Shown: positions 8,285 to 17,477 of the stretch, in pieces
How the letters are laid out: each line of letters opens with the position of its first letter
How positions within the stretch are numbered: position 1 is the stretch's first letter
DNA from: Mucilaginibacter hurinus
GTDB taxonomy: Bacteria; Bacteroidota; Bacteroidia; Sphingobacteriales; Sphingobacteriaceae
DNA length: 64,000 nucleotides
Assembly (NCBI RefSeq): GCF_003324525.1
Contig: NZ_QGDC01000004.1
Span: 124,001 to 188,000 of the forward strand
Reading direction: 5' to 3'
The notes under the pieces: generated by a model
Seen by the model: the letters and a program-made list of their open reading frames with translations, nothing else
What the model was told of the DNA's origin: nothing
Database searches by the model: none
Program-made: the position numbers and the translations under genes

Positions 8285-8989
8285 TTAAAAGAACTTGTCC
8301 GGGTTAGGTACAATATTTAAAAACTTCTCAAAATTTTCAGTGTAGTGCGTTTGATCAAGCTTATAATAAAACGCGCCTTTTTTTGAGGATAGCTTATCTT
8401 TTTCGGCCAGTTTGATCAATAAGCCGGTGGAGAGGAGTTTACGGCTAAAGTTACGGTCATCAAATTCTGTTTGATATACGCCCTCATATAAAGCCTGCAA
8501 TTGCGGGATAGTAAACTTTTCAGGCAATAGCTGGAATAAAATAGGGTGCAGCGCGGCTTTGTACATTAATTGCTTGCGGGCCATTTTAACCATCTCGTTG
8601 TGGTCAAATATCAGGTCGGGCATTTCGTCAATCAAAAACCACTCGGCATGGTGCTCGTCATTCAGCTGCTTCTCATATTTATGTATATCAATAAGGGCGT
8701 AATAGGCTATAGATAACGTACGTTCAACTGGGTCACGGTCCGGCTGACCGAAAACCTTAAGCTGATCCATGTAAACGTTTTTTAAACCGGTACGATGCTC
8801 CAGTACCCTGTTGGCTGCATCGTCGGGAGTTTCTGTGGGTTTCATAAAACCGCCCATCAGGCTCCAACGTCCCTTTTCGGGTTCAATATTACGCTGTACC
8901 AGCAGTAGCTTAATCTTCCATCCGTCAAATCCGAATATTATACAATCCGTGGCAACTAAAACTCGCGTCTCGCCGGTATACTTTTGCAT
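8285..8989 (-). CDS. Nudix-fold transcriptional regulator (NrtR/AraR type)
   Basis: A 234-residue protein started at the ATG at 8989 (the longer frame starts at GTG). Residues about 1-140 form a Nudix domain (DCIIFGFDGWKIKLLLVQRN, WSLMGGFMKPTE), and the C-terminal third resembles the winged-helix domain of NrtR-type regulators (PEKFTIPQLQALYEGVYQ, RNFSRKLLSTGLLI). The Nudix box keeps the first Gly, Glu and Arg but reads RVLEHRTGL where REUxEExGU is expected, so the metal-binding glutamates are lost. That fits a ligand-sensing repressor such as the arabinose regulator AraR of Bacteroides, not a hydrolase. It follows lacI by 17 bases and probably shares its transcript. Effector unknown. Confidence 0.85.
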   Translation of the reverse strand: MQKYTGETRVLVATDCIIFGFDGWKIKLLLVQRNIEPEKGRWSLMGGFMKPTETPDDAANRVLEHRTGLKNVYMDQLKVFGQPDRDPVERTLSIAYYALIDIHKYEKQLNDEHHAEWFLIDEMPDLIFDHNEMVKMARKQLMYKAALHPILFQLLPEKFTIPQLQALYEGVYQTEFDDRNFSRKLLSTGLLIKLAEKDKLSSKKGAFYYKLDQTHYTENFEKFLNIVPNPDKFF

Positions 8990-9006
8990 TTTATCCACTA
9001 ATTACA

Positions 9007-10026
9007 TTATTTTTTTGAAGATCCCCGGATAGCCAGTTCAGTGTGTAATGTTATCGCATGCGTTTTAACATTTTCAGCCGCCGGATTTAGTTTACTTAAT
9101 AAAGTCGTAATTACGTTATTAGCAATTTCCTCCGTAGGCTGCGAGATAGCCGTAATTGGGGGCGAGTGGAGTTCATACACATCCGAGTCGTCAAATGATA
9201 CTACGGCCAAATCACTTGGTATACTTATGCCCAGGTTGTTTATAACCTTTAAACCGCAGGTGCCTATGTGGTTGGTTCCAAATATTATGGCATCAATGTC
9301 TTTACGCTTTCTCAAAAAAGAAGTAATGGGTTCAACCAGGTACTTAGGGTTCTGGTTAAAGGTTAGCTCTTTTAAAATAGGTTTAAGGTTATTTTCCTTC
9401 AGCGCCATTTTATAGCCTTTTGCCCGATCCTGCATTTGCGACTGGTTGGAAAAGAATGTCAGCAAGGCAATATTCTTATACCCCTGCCCTATCAGGTGCT
9501 GGGTGGCATTGTACGCGCTAAACAAGTTATTTACTATGATATAATCCGTATCAACCAGCGGCAAATATCTGTCAAACAACACTACGGGCAGGTTGTCTTT
9601 TAACAAATCACTCACATCGTCCTCTATACCTTCAGGCGGTGCAATAATGTAACCATCAACATGCCTGTCACGAAACATACCAATAAGATCCTTGGTTTTC
9701 TCGGTATTGTTATATGTGCTGCAATAAATTATCTTATAACCATTTTCATAAGCACGATCTTCTATAAGTCTTGCAATACTGGAAAAGAACGGGTTCGAGA
9801 TGTCCTCCACCATCAAACCGATAATATTTGACTTACCTGTACGTAAACTTTTTGCCAGCGAATTAGGTTTGTAACCTACTTCTTTAACGAGCTTTAACAC
9901 GCGTTCCACCAGTTCGGCGCTTATCCGCTTTTCCTGCGCGCGGCCGTTAAGTATAAAGGATACAGTAGTTTTGGATATATTTAGTTGATTAGCTATATCT
10001 ACTATCGATAATCTTTTTTGTGGCAT
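9007..10026 (-). CDS. LacI family transcriptional regulator
   Basis: A 339-residue LacI/GalR repressor. Residues 1-60 hold the HTH and hinge (SIVDIANQLNISKTTVSFIL, GYKPNSLAKSLRTGKSN), followed by a periplasmic-binding-protein-like sugar domain (IIGLMVEDISNPFFSSIARL, DGYIIAPPEG, DLAVVSFDD). The end of the protein keeps the TAISQPTEEIA signature. Length is normal. It lies between the fucP-type transporter and the Nudix regulator on the same strand, so it probably controls sugar genes around it. A palindrome in its upstream gap (10095-10106) could be its own operator. Effector unknown. Confidence 0.93.
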   Translation of the reverse strand: MPQKRLSIVDIANQLNISKTTVSFILNGRAQEKRISAELVERVLKLVKEVGYKPNSLAKSLRTGKSNIIGLMVEDISNPFFSSIARLIEDRAYENGYKIIYCSTYNNTEKTKDLIGMFRDRHVDGYIIAPPEGIEDDVSDLLKDNLPVVLFDRYLPLVDTDYIIVNNLFSAYNATQHLIGQGYKNIALLTFFSNQSQMQDRAKGYKMALKENNLKPILKELTFNQNPKYLVEPITSFLRKRKDIDAIIFGTNHIGTCGLKVINNLGISIPSDLAVVSFDDSDVYELHSPPITAISQPTEEIANNVITTLLSKLNPAAENVKTHAITLHTELAIRGSSKK

Positions 10027-10094
10027 TTTGGGGTTTCAGGTACGGGTCAAAATGAAATAACCCCCTAAGATATTACTTTTATTTATAAAATTGA

Positions 10095-10106
10095 ACAATC
10101 GATTGT
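10095..10106. promoter_or_regulatory. Palindromic operator candidate upstream of lacI
   Basis: ACAATCGATTGT is a perfect 12-bp palindrome centred on CG, as is usual for LacI-family operators. Two further symmetric bases flank it on each side at the outer edge (TT and AA at 10091-10092 and 10109-10110). It lies 69 bases upstream of the lacI start codon, in the 119-base gap after the transporter gene. Autoregulation is inferred. Confidence 0.55.
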
Positions 10107-10145
10107 GTAAATAGGTGCCCTTGGCTACTTGGATTAATGTATGCC

Positions 10146-11384
10146 TTAAAGTTTTATCCGTGGATTTAACTTAGTGTAAAAGAAAGCAAAACTGAATATA
10201 ACAGCGTAGCAAATTATTGGCAGATAATAGGCCTCAGCTATATTTTTGTCTGCGATTTTACCCATTAAATAAGGGAATACCGCACCGCCTGCTACACCCA
10301 TTACAATAAATGATGAGGCCTGCTGGGTTTTACCGCCAAGGTCTTTAAGTCCAAGGCTAAATATAGTGGGGAACATGATGCTGAAAAAGAAATTGATAAA
10401 TAATAACGCGCAAAACGAAACCCAGCCAAATGCCTGCGCCACTATAATACACATTACAATATTACAAAAAGCGAATATTGCAAGCAGCTTGTAAGCAGCT
10501 ATATAGCGCATTAAAAATGTGCCGATAAACCTGCCAACCATCATCATAACCATACTCACGGCAAACCATTTGGCAGCTTCAGCGTCTGTCATTTTCAGCA
10601 CTTCATGACCGTAATTTATAAAATAGGCCCACGTGCCACCCTGTGCAGCAACATTAAAAAACTGGGCAATTGCCGCGAAAACAAAATGCTTATTTTGAAA
10701 CAATTTTTTTTCGACGTGAAGATCGCCTTCTATTGCATATGTATCTGTTGCTATTACGTGTGGATCGGTCAATGCCGGCACTTTTACAAAAGAAAACACC
10801 AATGCTACCGAGGCTACAACAGCCCCTATAACTACGTATAATATTTTTACCGATGTAAGATCAGTGGTATTAAGCGTATCGCCGAATATCACGTAAGCTC
10901 CGATAAGCGGTCCAATCACTCCGCCTAAACCGTTAAAAGATTGTGCAAAATTCACGCGCTGGTCACTCGTACGTTGATCGCCTAATGAAGCGGCGAAAGG
11001 GTGCGCCACTGTTTCAAGTGTTGCCAACCCACAGGCCAGCACGAATAAGGCAATCCTGAAAAAGTTGAATGATTCGGCGTTAGCTGCCGGTACAAACAAA
11101 AAGGCACCTGCAGCATACAAACAAAGACCTAATAATACACCATTCTTGTAACCATACTTTTTCATAAACAAACCTGCAGGTATACCCATAATGGCATAAG
11201 CGCCAAAAATAGAAAACTGCACCAAGCCTGAATCGGCTTTTGATACGTTGAGTACGTTTTGGAAATGCTTGTTAAGTGAATCACCTAGAGTAATTGCAAT
11301 CCCCCAAAGGGTAAACAGTGAAGTAACAAATGCAAATACAACATAATATTGTTTCTCGGTGAGACGGGGTTTAATGCTTTCCAT
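10146..11384 (-). CDS. FucP-type sugar:proton symporter (MFS)
   Basis: A 412-residue MFS protein with about 12 membrane helices. The segment GLATLETVAHPFAASLG followed by RVNFAQSFNGLGGVIGP matches the FGHS (fucose-galactose-hexose symporter) family, in which FucP has LETAANPY and LNLAQSFNSLG at this place. The His in AHPF replaces the usual Asn of ANPY, so the specificity may differ from L-fucose. It would carry a monosaccharide released by the nearby glycosidases across the inner membrane. The gene stands 119 bases upstream of lacI. Substrate is not determined. Confidence 0.85.
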   Translation of the reverse strand: MESIKPRLTEKQYYVVFAFVTSLFTLWGIAITLGDSLNKHFQNVLNVSKADSGLVQFSIFGAYAIMGIPAGLFMKKYGYKNGVLLGLCLYAAGAFLFVPAANAESFNFFRIALFVLACGLATLETVAHPFAASLGDQRTSDQRVNFAQSFNGLGGVIGPLIGAYVIFGDTLNTTDLTSVKILYVVIGAVVASVALVFSFVKVPALTDPHVIATDTYAIEGDLHVEKKLFQNKHFVFAAIAQFFNVAAQGGTWAYFINYGHEVLKMTDAEAAKWFAVSMVMMMVGRFIGTFLMRYIAAYKLLAIFAFCNIVMCIIVAQAFGWVSFCALLFINFFFSIMFPTIFSLGLKDLGGKTQQASSFIVMGVAGGAVFPYLMGKIADKNIAEAYYLPIICYAVIFSFAFFYTKLNPRIKL

Positions 11385-11508
11385 AGCTGATTATAATGTA
11401 GGTTTGTTGATTTAAAAGTGGGCTAAAATAGTATATATAATATAATTACATTGATTTTGGGTAATAAAACTTCTGCACAACCGCTGAAAACTTAAACATG
11501 CAACCAGC

Positions 11509-13557
11509 TTATTGTGCAATTACCGGGAAAGACGATATCCGTAATCTTGCTGCACCCATTGGCACCAGTGTTAAGGCTGTTTTGGGTTCGGTTGATGTTA
11601 CCGGACTGGCAGGTAATATGCCGCACAAACCATACTGATCTATCTGCCATGCGGGTATTTGCCGGCCCTCGGCATTTATTTGTATGGGCGGTGCAGACGT
11701 ATTAGCAAAAGGATTATCATCTTTTGGCCATGCCTTTCTTACTACCGTAAAAGATGCCTCAGGTTTGGCCGGATTTAAAATTAACCCGTAATTCCAGGCG
11801 CTTGCAGGGAATATCTCCCAGCTCGGCCATTTAGACGCGTCAACGTTTTCCTGCCACCGCGAATCATGTATGGCGGTTTCCTTGCTGTCTTTTTTTACAT
11901 AATTCTCGTCTATCTTCAGCGAAAATGTAAGCGGGCCGTAATTCACGCTTGCGCTATTTTTATTTTTAACCCATTCCCTAATTTTTACTTCCATGGGCAG
12001 CCTCAGCGTTATACGGTCGCCATTTTTCCACTCATTGTTTAATTTTATGTACTCCCCTGCTTTGGTGATTACTTTTATAGCTTTTCCGTTAACTTTTACG
12101 GTAGCGCTATTGCACCACACCGGGACACGTAAATAAACCGGGAATGCATTCTTTTCAAAAGTGATCACCTTCATTTCTACCGTTTCTTCAAAGGGATACT
12201 TTGTAGTAGTAACAATTTTGGCCAAACTGCCGTTACCTACTTTTGCTTTCACCTCGCCCTCGGCATACAATTGCGCCACCAGACCGTTATCCGGCGTAGC
12301 CATCCAGCTATTTTCTGTATAGTACACCCATCCGGCAGTATGGTTGTGCTGGCAGCAGCGGCTGCTAAAAGGGTTCATATTTAAAAACGGGCCTTCGTTA
12401 TAAATTCCCGGTGCATGGTTCTTGCCGTCGCTTATTACCATATTAGGAGCGGTTAGGTATCGCAGCGACTTGTAATCGCCGGTAAATGCCGCCGGGAAGG
12501 TATTAAACGCTACATCTTCACAATTATCCGCCCAAAAAGCATCGCCGGTAAATTGCATCAGGTACCCGTCGGATGTTATTTGTTCTACCATACCGCAGGT
12601 TTCAACCGCCTGCCGCGGATCTGTGTAACCCTCGCGCGAATGCTCATCACCGCCGAACATACCGCCCGGTACCTGACCCCATATTGATCGTATCCAGTTA
12701 TGGTTATCATAAGTGGCCTGCAGATCTGCAGGGTTATTGCTTTGCAGATAATAGGTAGCCGGTTCCCTGAAACCTTGCGCCACATTTACATTGTGAAGGT
12801 TGGGCAATTTATCTTTTTGGCGCCAGTTAGCCGTATTATTATGCAGCTTGGTAGCCAGGTCAAGCAGCCAGGCCTCGCCGGTACGGTTGTACAGCCAGTA
12901 CACGCTAATGATGTTATCACCACCGCGGCTGTTCTCCCAATAGTCTTCCAGCAATTTGTCGTCTGGTATGCTCAGCTCCCATTTAAAATATTTGCCCATC
13001 AGGTCGAGTACGCGTTTGTCGCCTGAGTATTCGTAATAAGATTGCAGGCACCACAACATCGGCATATTGGTCCACAGGTCGCGCTTACCCTCACCTCTTT
13101 CCACAGCCGGGCCGAAATCGCCATTTTCGCGCTGATTAGTTAGCACGGCCTCAATCCAAAATTTGGTTTGCTCCAGCATTTTGGGATCATTCAGTACATA
13201 AGCTATGTTACCGTAACCCTTTAACCAGTAAGGTAACTCTTCCCACCCGTAAGTACCCTTTCCCTCTTTATTGAGCCAGGCATTATCCTGCTTGCTCAAC
13301 CAAATACTTATATCACCTAAGTTACCTGTAAGCCCATCGCGCTGCAGTTCCAGTTGCTTTTTAAGCCAGCCACCGGGCTTTACAGCACCAACCGGCAATT
13401 TAACAAAATGCGATGGCCGTAGCGGGGCCTTGTTTGATACGTAAAACTTATTCAGCTCTTTAATATCGGTGGTTTTTACCGAAATGGCTGTTTGTGCCTC
13501 CGCCAGTCCGCACCATGCAAGCAGCACATTTGCAACTACGATACTCTGTAAGCGCAT
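11509..13557 (-). CDS. GH127 family enzyme, putative beta-L-arabinofuranosidase
   Basis: A 682-residue exported protein (signal peptide to about residue 22, ending AEA) of the GH127 / DUF1680 family. GH127 beta-L-arabinofuranosidase uses a zinc-bound cysteine as nucleophile; the known ligands Glu-x-Cys and Cys-Cys are visible here as E319, C321 (VETCGMVEQ) and C401-C402 (SSRCCQHN). The C-terminal part is beta-rich (YLRVPVWCNSATVKVNGKA). Its start overlaps the stop of the DUF4965 gene by one base (TAATG), so the two are translationally coupled. Several GH127 members act on other sugars, so the exact substrate is open. Confidence 0.87.
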   Translation of the reverse strand: MRLQSIVVANVLLAWCGLAEAQTAISVKTTDIKELNKFYVSNKAPLRPSHFVKLPVGAVKPGGWLKKQLELQRDGLTGNLGDISIWLSKQDNAWLNKEGKGTYGWEELPYWLKGYGNIAYVLNDPKMLEQTKFWIEAVLTNQRENGDFGPAVERGEGKRDLWTNMPMLWCLQSYYEYSGDKRVLDLMGKYFKWELSIPDDKLLEDYWENSRGGDNIISVYWLYNRTGEAWLLDLATKLHNNTANWRQKDKLPNLHNVNVAQGFREPATYYLQSNNPADLQATYDNHNWIRSIWGQVPGGMFGGDEHSREGYTDPRQAVETCGMVEQITSDGYLMQFTGDAFWADNCEDVAFNTFPAAFTGDYKSLRYLTAPNMVISDGKNHAPGIYNEGPFLNMNPFSSRCCQHNHTAGWVYYTENSWMATPDNGLVAQLYAEGEVKAKVGNGSLAKIVTTTKYPFEETVEMKVITFEKNAFPVYLRVPVWCNSATVKVNGKAIKVITKAGEYIKLNNEWKNGDRITLRLPMEVKIREWVKNKNSASVNYGPLTFSLKIDENYVKKDSKETAIHDSRWQENVDASKWPSWEIFPASAWNYGLILNPAKPEASFTVVRKAWPKDDNPFANTSAPPIQINAEGRQIPAWQIDQYGLCGILPASPVTSTEPKTALTLVPMGAARLRISSFPVIAQ

Positions 13558-16016
13558 TATTTTTTGTTCAGCTTATCGTTTAACACTTTCATGAAATAAC
13601 CACCAACAACGCTGCGTGCCTGGAAACCGACCATTTTACCGTCCGTTGTTTCGTGCCAATCGTTCAACGGTACGCGCGAAGGCGTTTCCATGGCAAATTT
13701 ATATATCGGGTCTACCAGTTTATTGAAATCCTCCCGGCTGTCTGCAAGGGTGGCGGTCCACATTATCCAGTCAGACTTGGTGTATGTTTTGCGGCTATCT
13801 AAAGGCAAGCCGTATTTCTCTTGTTTAGTTAAATAATATTTAACCTCTTTATTATATACCGTCTGCGGGAACAAATTAAGACCTAAAACTTTATCCCAAA
13901 CAGTATTATACTTTTGGCTCCACGTACCTTTATTGTCAAACGTAAGCGCATAATGGTCTCCGTCATCAGCCAGTTCCATCCAGCGGTTAACCATATCTTT
14001 TGCAATGATGCGATATTTTTCAGCTGTGCGTTTTTCGCCTATCTGATCGGCCATTTTAGCATAGCAGGCAATACCAACTATAGCTTTAACAGAAAGGTTG
14101 GCATTGCGTGCCAGGTGCCCGGCAAAGTCATCAGTGCAAAGCTGTGTTTTAGGGTCAAAGCCTTCTTCAACCAGGTAATTCACCCATTTAGTAAGTGTGG
14201 GCCAGTGTTTTTTTGCATAACCGGCATTGCCCTCTACTTTTGCAATGGCCGCCGCGAGTATAATCATGTTACCTGATTCTTCTACAGGCATATCCTCGCC
14301 ATAAGTTTGCCCGTTTGCCAGCGGATAAGTACCCAAATCATGCGCGGCGAAGTTTTTAGGGAACTTACCACTCTCACTGTAATAAAATATACCGTTCATC
14401 ATCCCTTTGAGTAAACCCGGGTTGTAAATAAGATACAACGGTGCCGACGGATAAGTAATGTCCACCGTGTTGATAGATCCATTACTAAAATTTTCCTTAG
14501 ACATCCATAACAAATCGCCCTGCGGACTTTTTACCAACTGATGGCCCGCTATACTTTGCCGGTAAGCCAATACGCAAAGATCAGCGTATTTTTTACCACC
14601 TGCATCTTGGGCATCCCTATACATGCTTTTATTGAAGTTTTCGCATTTTTCAATAACTGAACTGTATTGACGTTCAGCAAGCGCTAACTGACCTTCTATT
14701 GTTTCTTTACCGGACGTATTCCACCACGGACGAAGGTTTTTCCCAAAGTATTGAATCGAATAAATATCATCATAACCTATCTGTAAAAATTTCTCGATAG
14801 GCACATTACCTACCCTGCCGAAAGGTATCACTGTGTTTAAGGATAAATTTCGCCCTGCTGATGCCGTTGATTGCACGCTGCCATTACGAAAAGCTGCAAC
14901 CGCTTGTTGTCCTGCCGTAATGTATTGTGCTGCGTTAGCGGTTTTAGGGGCAGCTATATACATATAACCCCAATCTATACGCAGGTCATCGCCCTTTTTT
15001 TGCAGGATAGGCTGTTCCACAGTCCCGGCTTTTAGTATGGACAACGTCGGCGTGGTATATTTTGTAGCCTTTACCTCCTGATGCGGCTTGTTAACAGCAA
15101 TATCAGTAGATGCGTTAAGGCACACTTTCACAGCGTGAGTTTTACCATCATTAGCCTTTACTTTATAAGTTATATAGGATACCGGCCGCGCCAGAATTCC
15201 GAGGTCACTCATAAGCAGCGGAGATGTAAAGATTATTGAAAGATCTACTTTGCCGGCAGTGAAGTTGTAAATGGTTTGCGTAGCATTTATTTCAACGCTT
15301 TTCTGATCGGCGATGGCTATTGCCTCCTCAGGTTTCTCTTTTTCTTTATCTACTAAACCAAAGTCAAGCCACTGGCCGCCTTCGCTGCTAAAAATATGTA
15401 CGGCAATTACATTTTTACCTACTCTTAATTTATCCTTGTCGGCATCTTTAAGCGGTATCATGGTAAAATCGTTTGTCCAGCCTTTACGGTCATAAATCCT
15501 GTCGCCGTTTAAATATACTTCCACGTTGTCATCGTGCGAAAGTTTCAGAAAGAGCTTGTTAATATCCTCTTTACCCAGTGTAAATGTGCGGCGCACCCAC
15601 ATATCCCTGCTTGTCCAACGGGTTTTAGCACCGTCGCCGTCGCCGATAGGCGCCAATCCTGTTTTCCAGTCATTGTCGTTGAAGTCGCTGGCGTACCAAT
15701 TCGCCGCAGGTTGGTTTTCGGTATACTGCACCTGGTAGGCCTTTTCATCAGAGGCTGCCAGTACTGTGCGGTATGTGTCAGGTTCCTTGCCCAAAAACCG
15801 GTAAACCGTGCCATCAACCTTGATAAGACCCATTAAAGATTGTTGGGTACCTGTCCAATGTTTTGTCGGCGAATCGGTCAACTTATCAGTGGTAGACCAT
15901 ATACTGAAGTATGGATTATGTGTTATTAACGGGTACGCGGGTGCCTTCCGGTCCTGTGCTTGTACCAACTGGGCAACAGCCAGCATCAACGCTGTTAAAA
16001 GAGTGTGTATTTTCAT
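13557..16016 (-). CDS. Exported DUF4965/DUF4964 'glutaminase A'-family protein
   Basis: An 819-residue protein with a signal peptide (MKIHTLLTALMLAVAQLVQA). The order is DUF4964-like N-terminus (APAYPLITHNPYFSIWS), a galactose-binding-like beta-sandwich at about residues 95-222 (ASDFNDNDWKTGLAPIGDG, LKLSHDDNVEVYLNGDRIYD), then the DUF5127/DUF4965 region and an (alpha/alpha)6-like C-terminal region (MPVEESGNMIILAAAIAK, DDGDHYALTFD). Databases often name such proteins glutaminase after a fungal enzyme, but in this glycosidase context a carbohydrate role is more plausible (inference). It is coupled to the GH127 gene downstream. Confidence 0.8.
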   Translation of the reverse strand: MKIHTLLTALMLAVAQLVQAQDRKAPAYPLITHNPYFSIWSTTDKLTDSPTKHWTGTQQSLMGLIKVDGTVYRFLGKEPDTYRTVLAASDEKAYQVQYTENQPAANWYASDFNDNDWKTGLAPIGDGDGAKTRWTSRDMWVRRTFTLGKEDINKLFLKLSHDDNVEVYLNGDRIYDRKGWTNDFTMIPLKDADKDKLRVGKNVIAVHIFSSEGGQWLDFGLVDKEKEKPEEAIAIADQKSVEINATQTIYNFTAGKVDLSIIFTSPLLMSDLGILARPVSYITYKVKANDGKTHAVKVCLNASTDIAVNKPHQEVKATKYTTPTLSILKAGTVEQPILQKKGDDLRIDWGYMYIAAPKTANAAQYITAGQQAVAAFRNGSVQSTASAGRNLSLNTVIPFGRVGNVPIEKFLQIGYDDIYSIQYFGKNLRPWWNTSGKETIEGQLALAERQYSSVIEKCENFNKSMYRDAQDAGGKKYADLCVLAYRQSIAGHQLVKSPQGDLLWMSKENFSNGSINTVDITYPSAPLYLIYNPGLLKGMMNGIFYYSESGKFPKNFAAHDLGTYPLANGQTYGEDMPVEESGNMIILAAAIAKVEGNAGYAKKHWPTLTKWVNYLVEEGFDPKTQLCTDDFAGHLARNANLSVKAIVGIACYAKMADQIGEKRTAEKYRIIAKDMVNRWMELADDGDHYALTFDNKGTWSQKYNTVWDKVLGLNLFPQTVYNKEVKYYLTKQEKYGLPLDSRKTYTKSDWIMWTATLADSREDFNKLVDPIYKFAMETPSRVPLNDWHETTDGKMVGFQARSVVGGYFMKVLNDKLNKK

Positions 16017-16034
16017 GGTATGTATAGTTAATAA

Positions 16035-16054
16035 TTGTCAGTACGACAAAAATA
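16035..16054 (-). promoter_or_regulatory. Promoter -7 box overlapped by an inverted repeat, ahead of DUF4965-GH127
   Basis: On the minus strand TATTTTTG (16047-16054) matches the -7 consensus. The inverted repeat TTGTC-N5-GACAA (16035-16049) overlaps its end and is centred near the expected transcript start (about 16042). This is where a repressor site would lie. No good -33 element was found. Confidence 0.5.
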
Positions 16055-16187
16055 AAAATTAAGTCATCATTCCTACTCCGGCGCGCCGCGTCCCGGCAAC
16101 AACGCAGAGCACGTATAAAACAATGCTATGCCTTGGTAATTGCGTATTAATGTACTAATAAACCATGATCAACTGATCTTCGGTTTA

Positions 16188-17330
16188 CTATTTTTTTCCT
16201 ACACGGTTAGCCGGATCATAAATAGCTACCGCCACCTGCGAGTCGGCACATCCGTAGTATAAGTACCATTTGTTTTTAAAATAGGCTAAACCTTCTATAA
16301 ACACGGTACCGGCCGGGTATTGACCACTTTTTTCGAAAGGCGCTTCGGGTATTAAAAAAGGCTTATCTAAACGGTAAAGTACTTTGGTAGGATCTGTAGC
16401 TGAAAACAGTATCTGACCGGCGCAGTAAGCGTTGGCAGTATAACGGGTATCACCGCCAACCGCGTTATTTTTACCATTGTACATTAAAACAATACCCCTG
16501 TTAGTGAGAACCGCGGGTGGGCCGCATTCGGTAAGCTGGCTATCAAAAAATCCCTCGCGGGGTGAGGCAAGTTTTTTCAGTGTGCTGTCTGCGTTAATTA
16601 ATGGCGTCCAGTTAATCAGGTCAGGCGATGTAGCAGCATAAACATGCTCCTCCCCCCAATACATAAAGTACTTGCCGTTTACTTTTGTTATAATCTGCTT
16701 GCCGTTCACCAATTTTGTAACAATAGAGGCCGACTTGGTGGGGATATTGAAGAACTTACCGTTATATGCTTTGCGAAAAACAGATCCATATTTCGTCCAT
16801 TTTACAAGATCTTTTGAGTGAGCTACGGCCAGACGCGGCACTTTTTTGTTCCACTGGGTATACAAAATTACGTAAGTACCATTTGCAGTGACCGCCACCC
16901 GGGGGTCTTCGCAGCCCCCCGGCCATTCAAATTCTTTTTGGTTGTCTTCGGCAGGAAATAATACCGGCACCGGCGATCTTTTCATGGTAACGCCATCAAC
17001 ACTTGAGGCTAAACCAATGCGCGAAGTTCGGCTTCCTATGCCTTGCCCTGAATTGTCTTCGGCGCGGTATAACACCTGTATTTTTCCATCCTTTACTGTC
17101 GCAGCGGGATTAAAGGTGTCGCTCGGCTCCCACCTGGCCATCTTTTTCTGCATAGGGTCGTTAAACACCGACGACGTATCCGGACTAATTACCGGGTTAG
17201 CTCCTACAGGACGAACAAAAGGCCCTAACGACCACGATGGCAGGTTGGTTTGTGCCTGCTGGGCGATAGCATTTCCGCTGATAAGCAGGAATGCTATTGC
17301 CACCTGCATTAATTTATAAATTTTATTCAT
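16188..17330 (-). CDS. GH130 family beta-mannosidase or mannoside phosphorylase, exported
   Basis: Started at the ATG at 17330 (380 residues, MNKIYKLMQVAIAFLLISG), which gives a clean signal peptide; two further ATGs lie just upstream at 17348 and 17351. The mature protein has the five-bladed propeller motifs of GH130: FNPAATVKDGKIQVLYRAED, SRIGLASSVDG, WPGGCEDPRVAV and near the end YLYYGCADSQVAVA. GH130 enzymes act on beta-mannosidic bonds; cytoplasmic members are usually phosphorylases while exported members known from Bacteroides are hydrolases, so hydrolysis is favoured here. It lies 147 bases downstream of a GH92 gene on the same strand. Confidence 0.82.
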   Translation of the reverse strand: MNKIYKLMQVAIAFLLISGNAIAQQAQTNLPSWSLGPFVRPVGANPVISPDTSSVFNDPMQKKMARWEPSDTFNPAATVKDGKIQVLYRAEDNSGQGIGSRTSRIGLASSVDGVTMKRSPVPVLFPAEDNQKEFEWPGGCEDPRVAVTANGTYVILYTQWNKKVPRLAVAHSKDLVKWTKYGSVFRKAYNGKFFNIPTKSASIVTKLVNGKQIITKVNGKYFMYWGEEHVYAATSPDLINWTPLINADSTLKKLASPREGFFDSQLTECGPPAVLTNRGIVLMYNGKNNAVGGDTRYTANAYCAGQILFSATDPTKVLYRLDKPFLIPEAPFEKSGQYPAGTVFIEGLAYFKNKWYLYYGCADSQVAVAIYDPANRVGKK

Positions 17331-17477
17331 TTTTTGGTTGTATATCATCATAAATTATTCTTATCTGTTGATAAGGGAAGTTAACATTAAAATAAGCCCT
17401 TTTTATTCAATCCCCCCATGCGTGAAGATAAGATTATTTAAGCTTCACCAGGTTTAGATCAACACCCTCTATTTTAA

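Noticed and set aside
8037..8288. 83-residue ORF in the rpoN-Nudix gap
   Set aside because: It covers the REP-like element and has low-complexity, non-conserved composition; treated as intergenic.
8285..8989. Calling the Nudix protein an ADP-ribose or NTP pyrophosphatase
   Set aside because: The metal-binding glutamates of the Nudix box are missing, so hydrolase function is unlikely.
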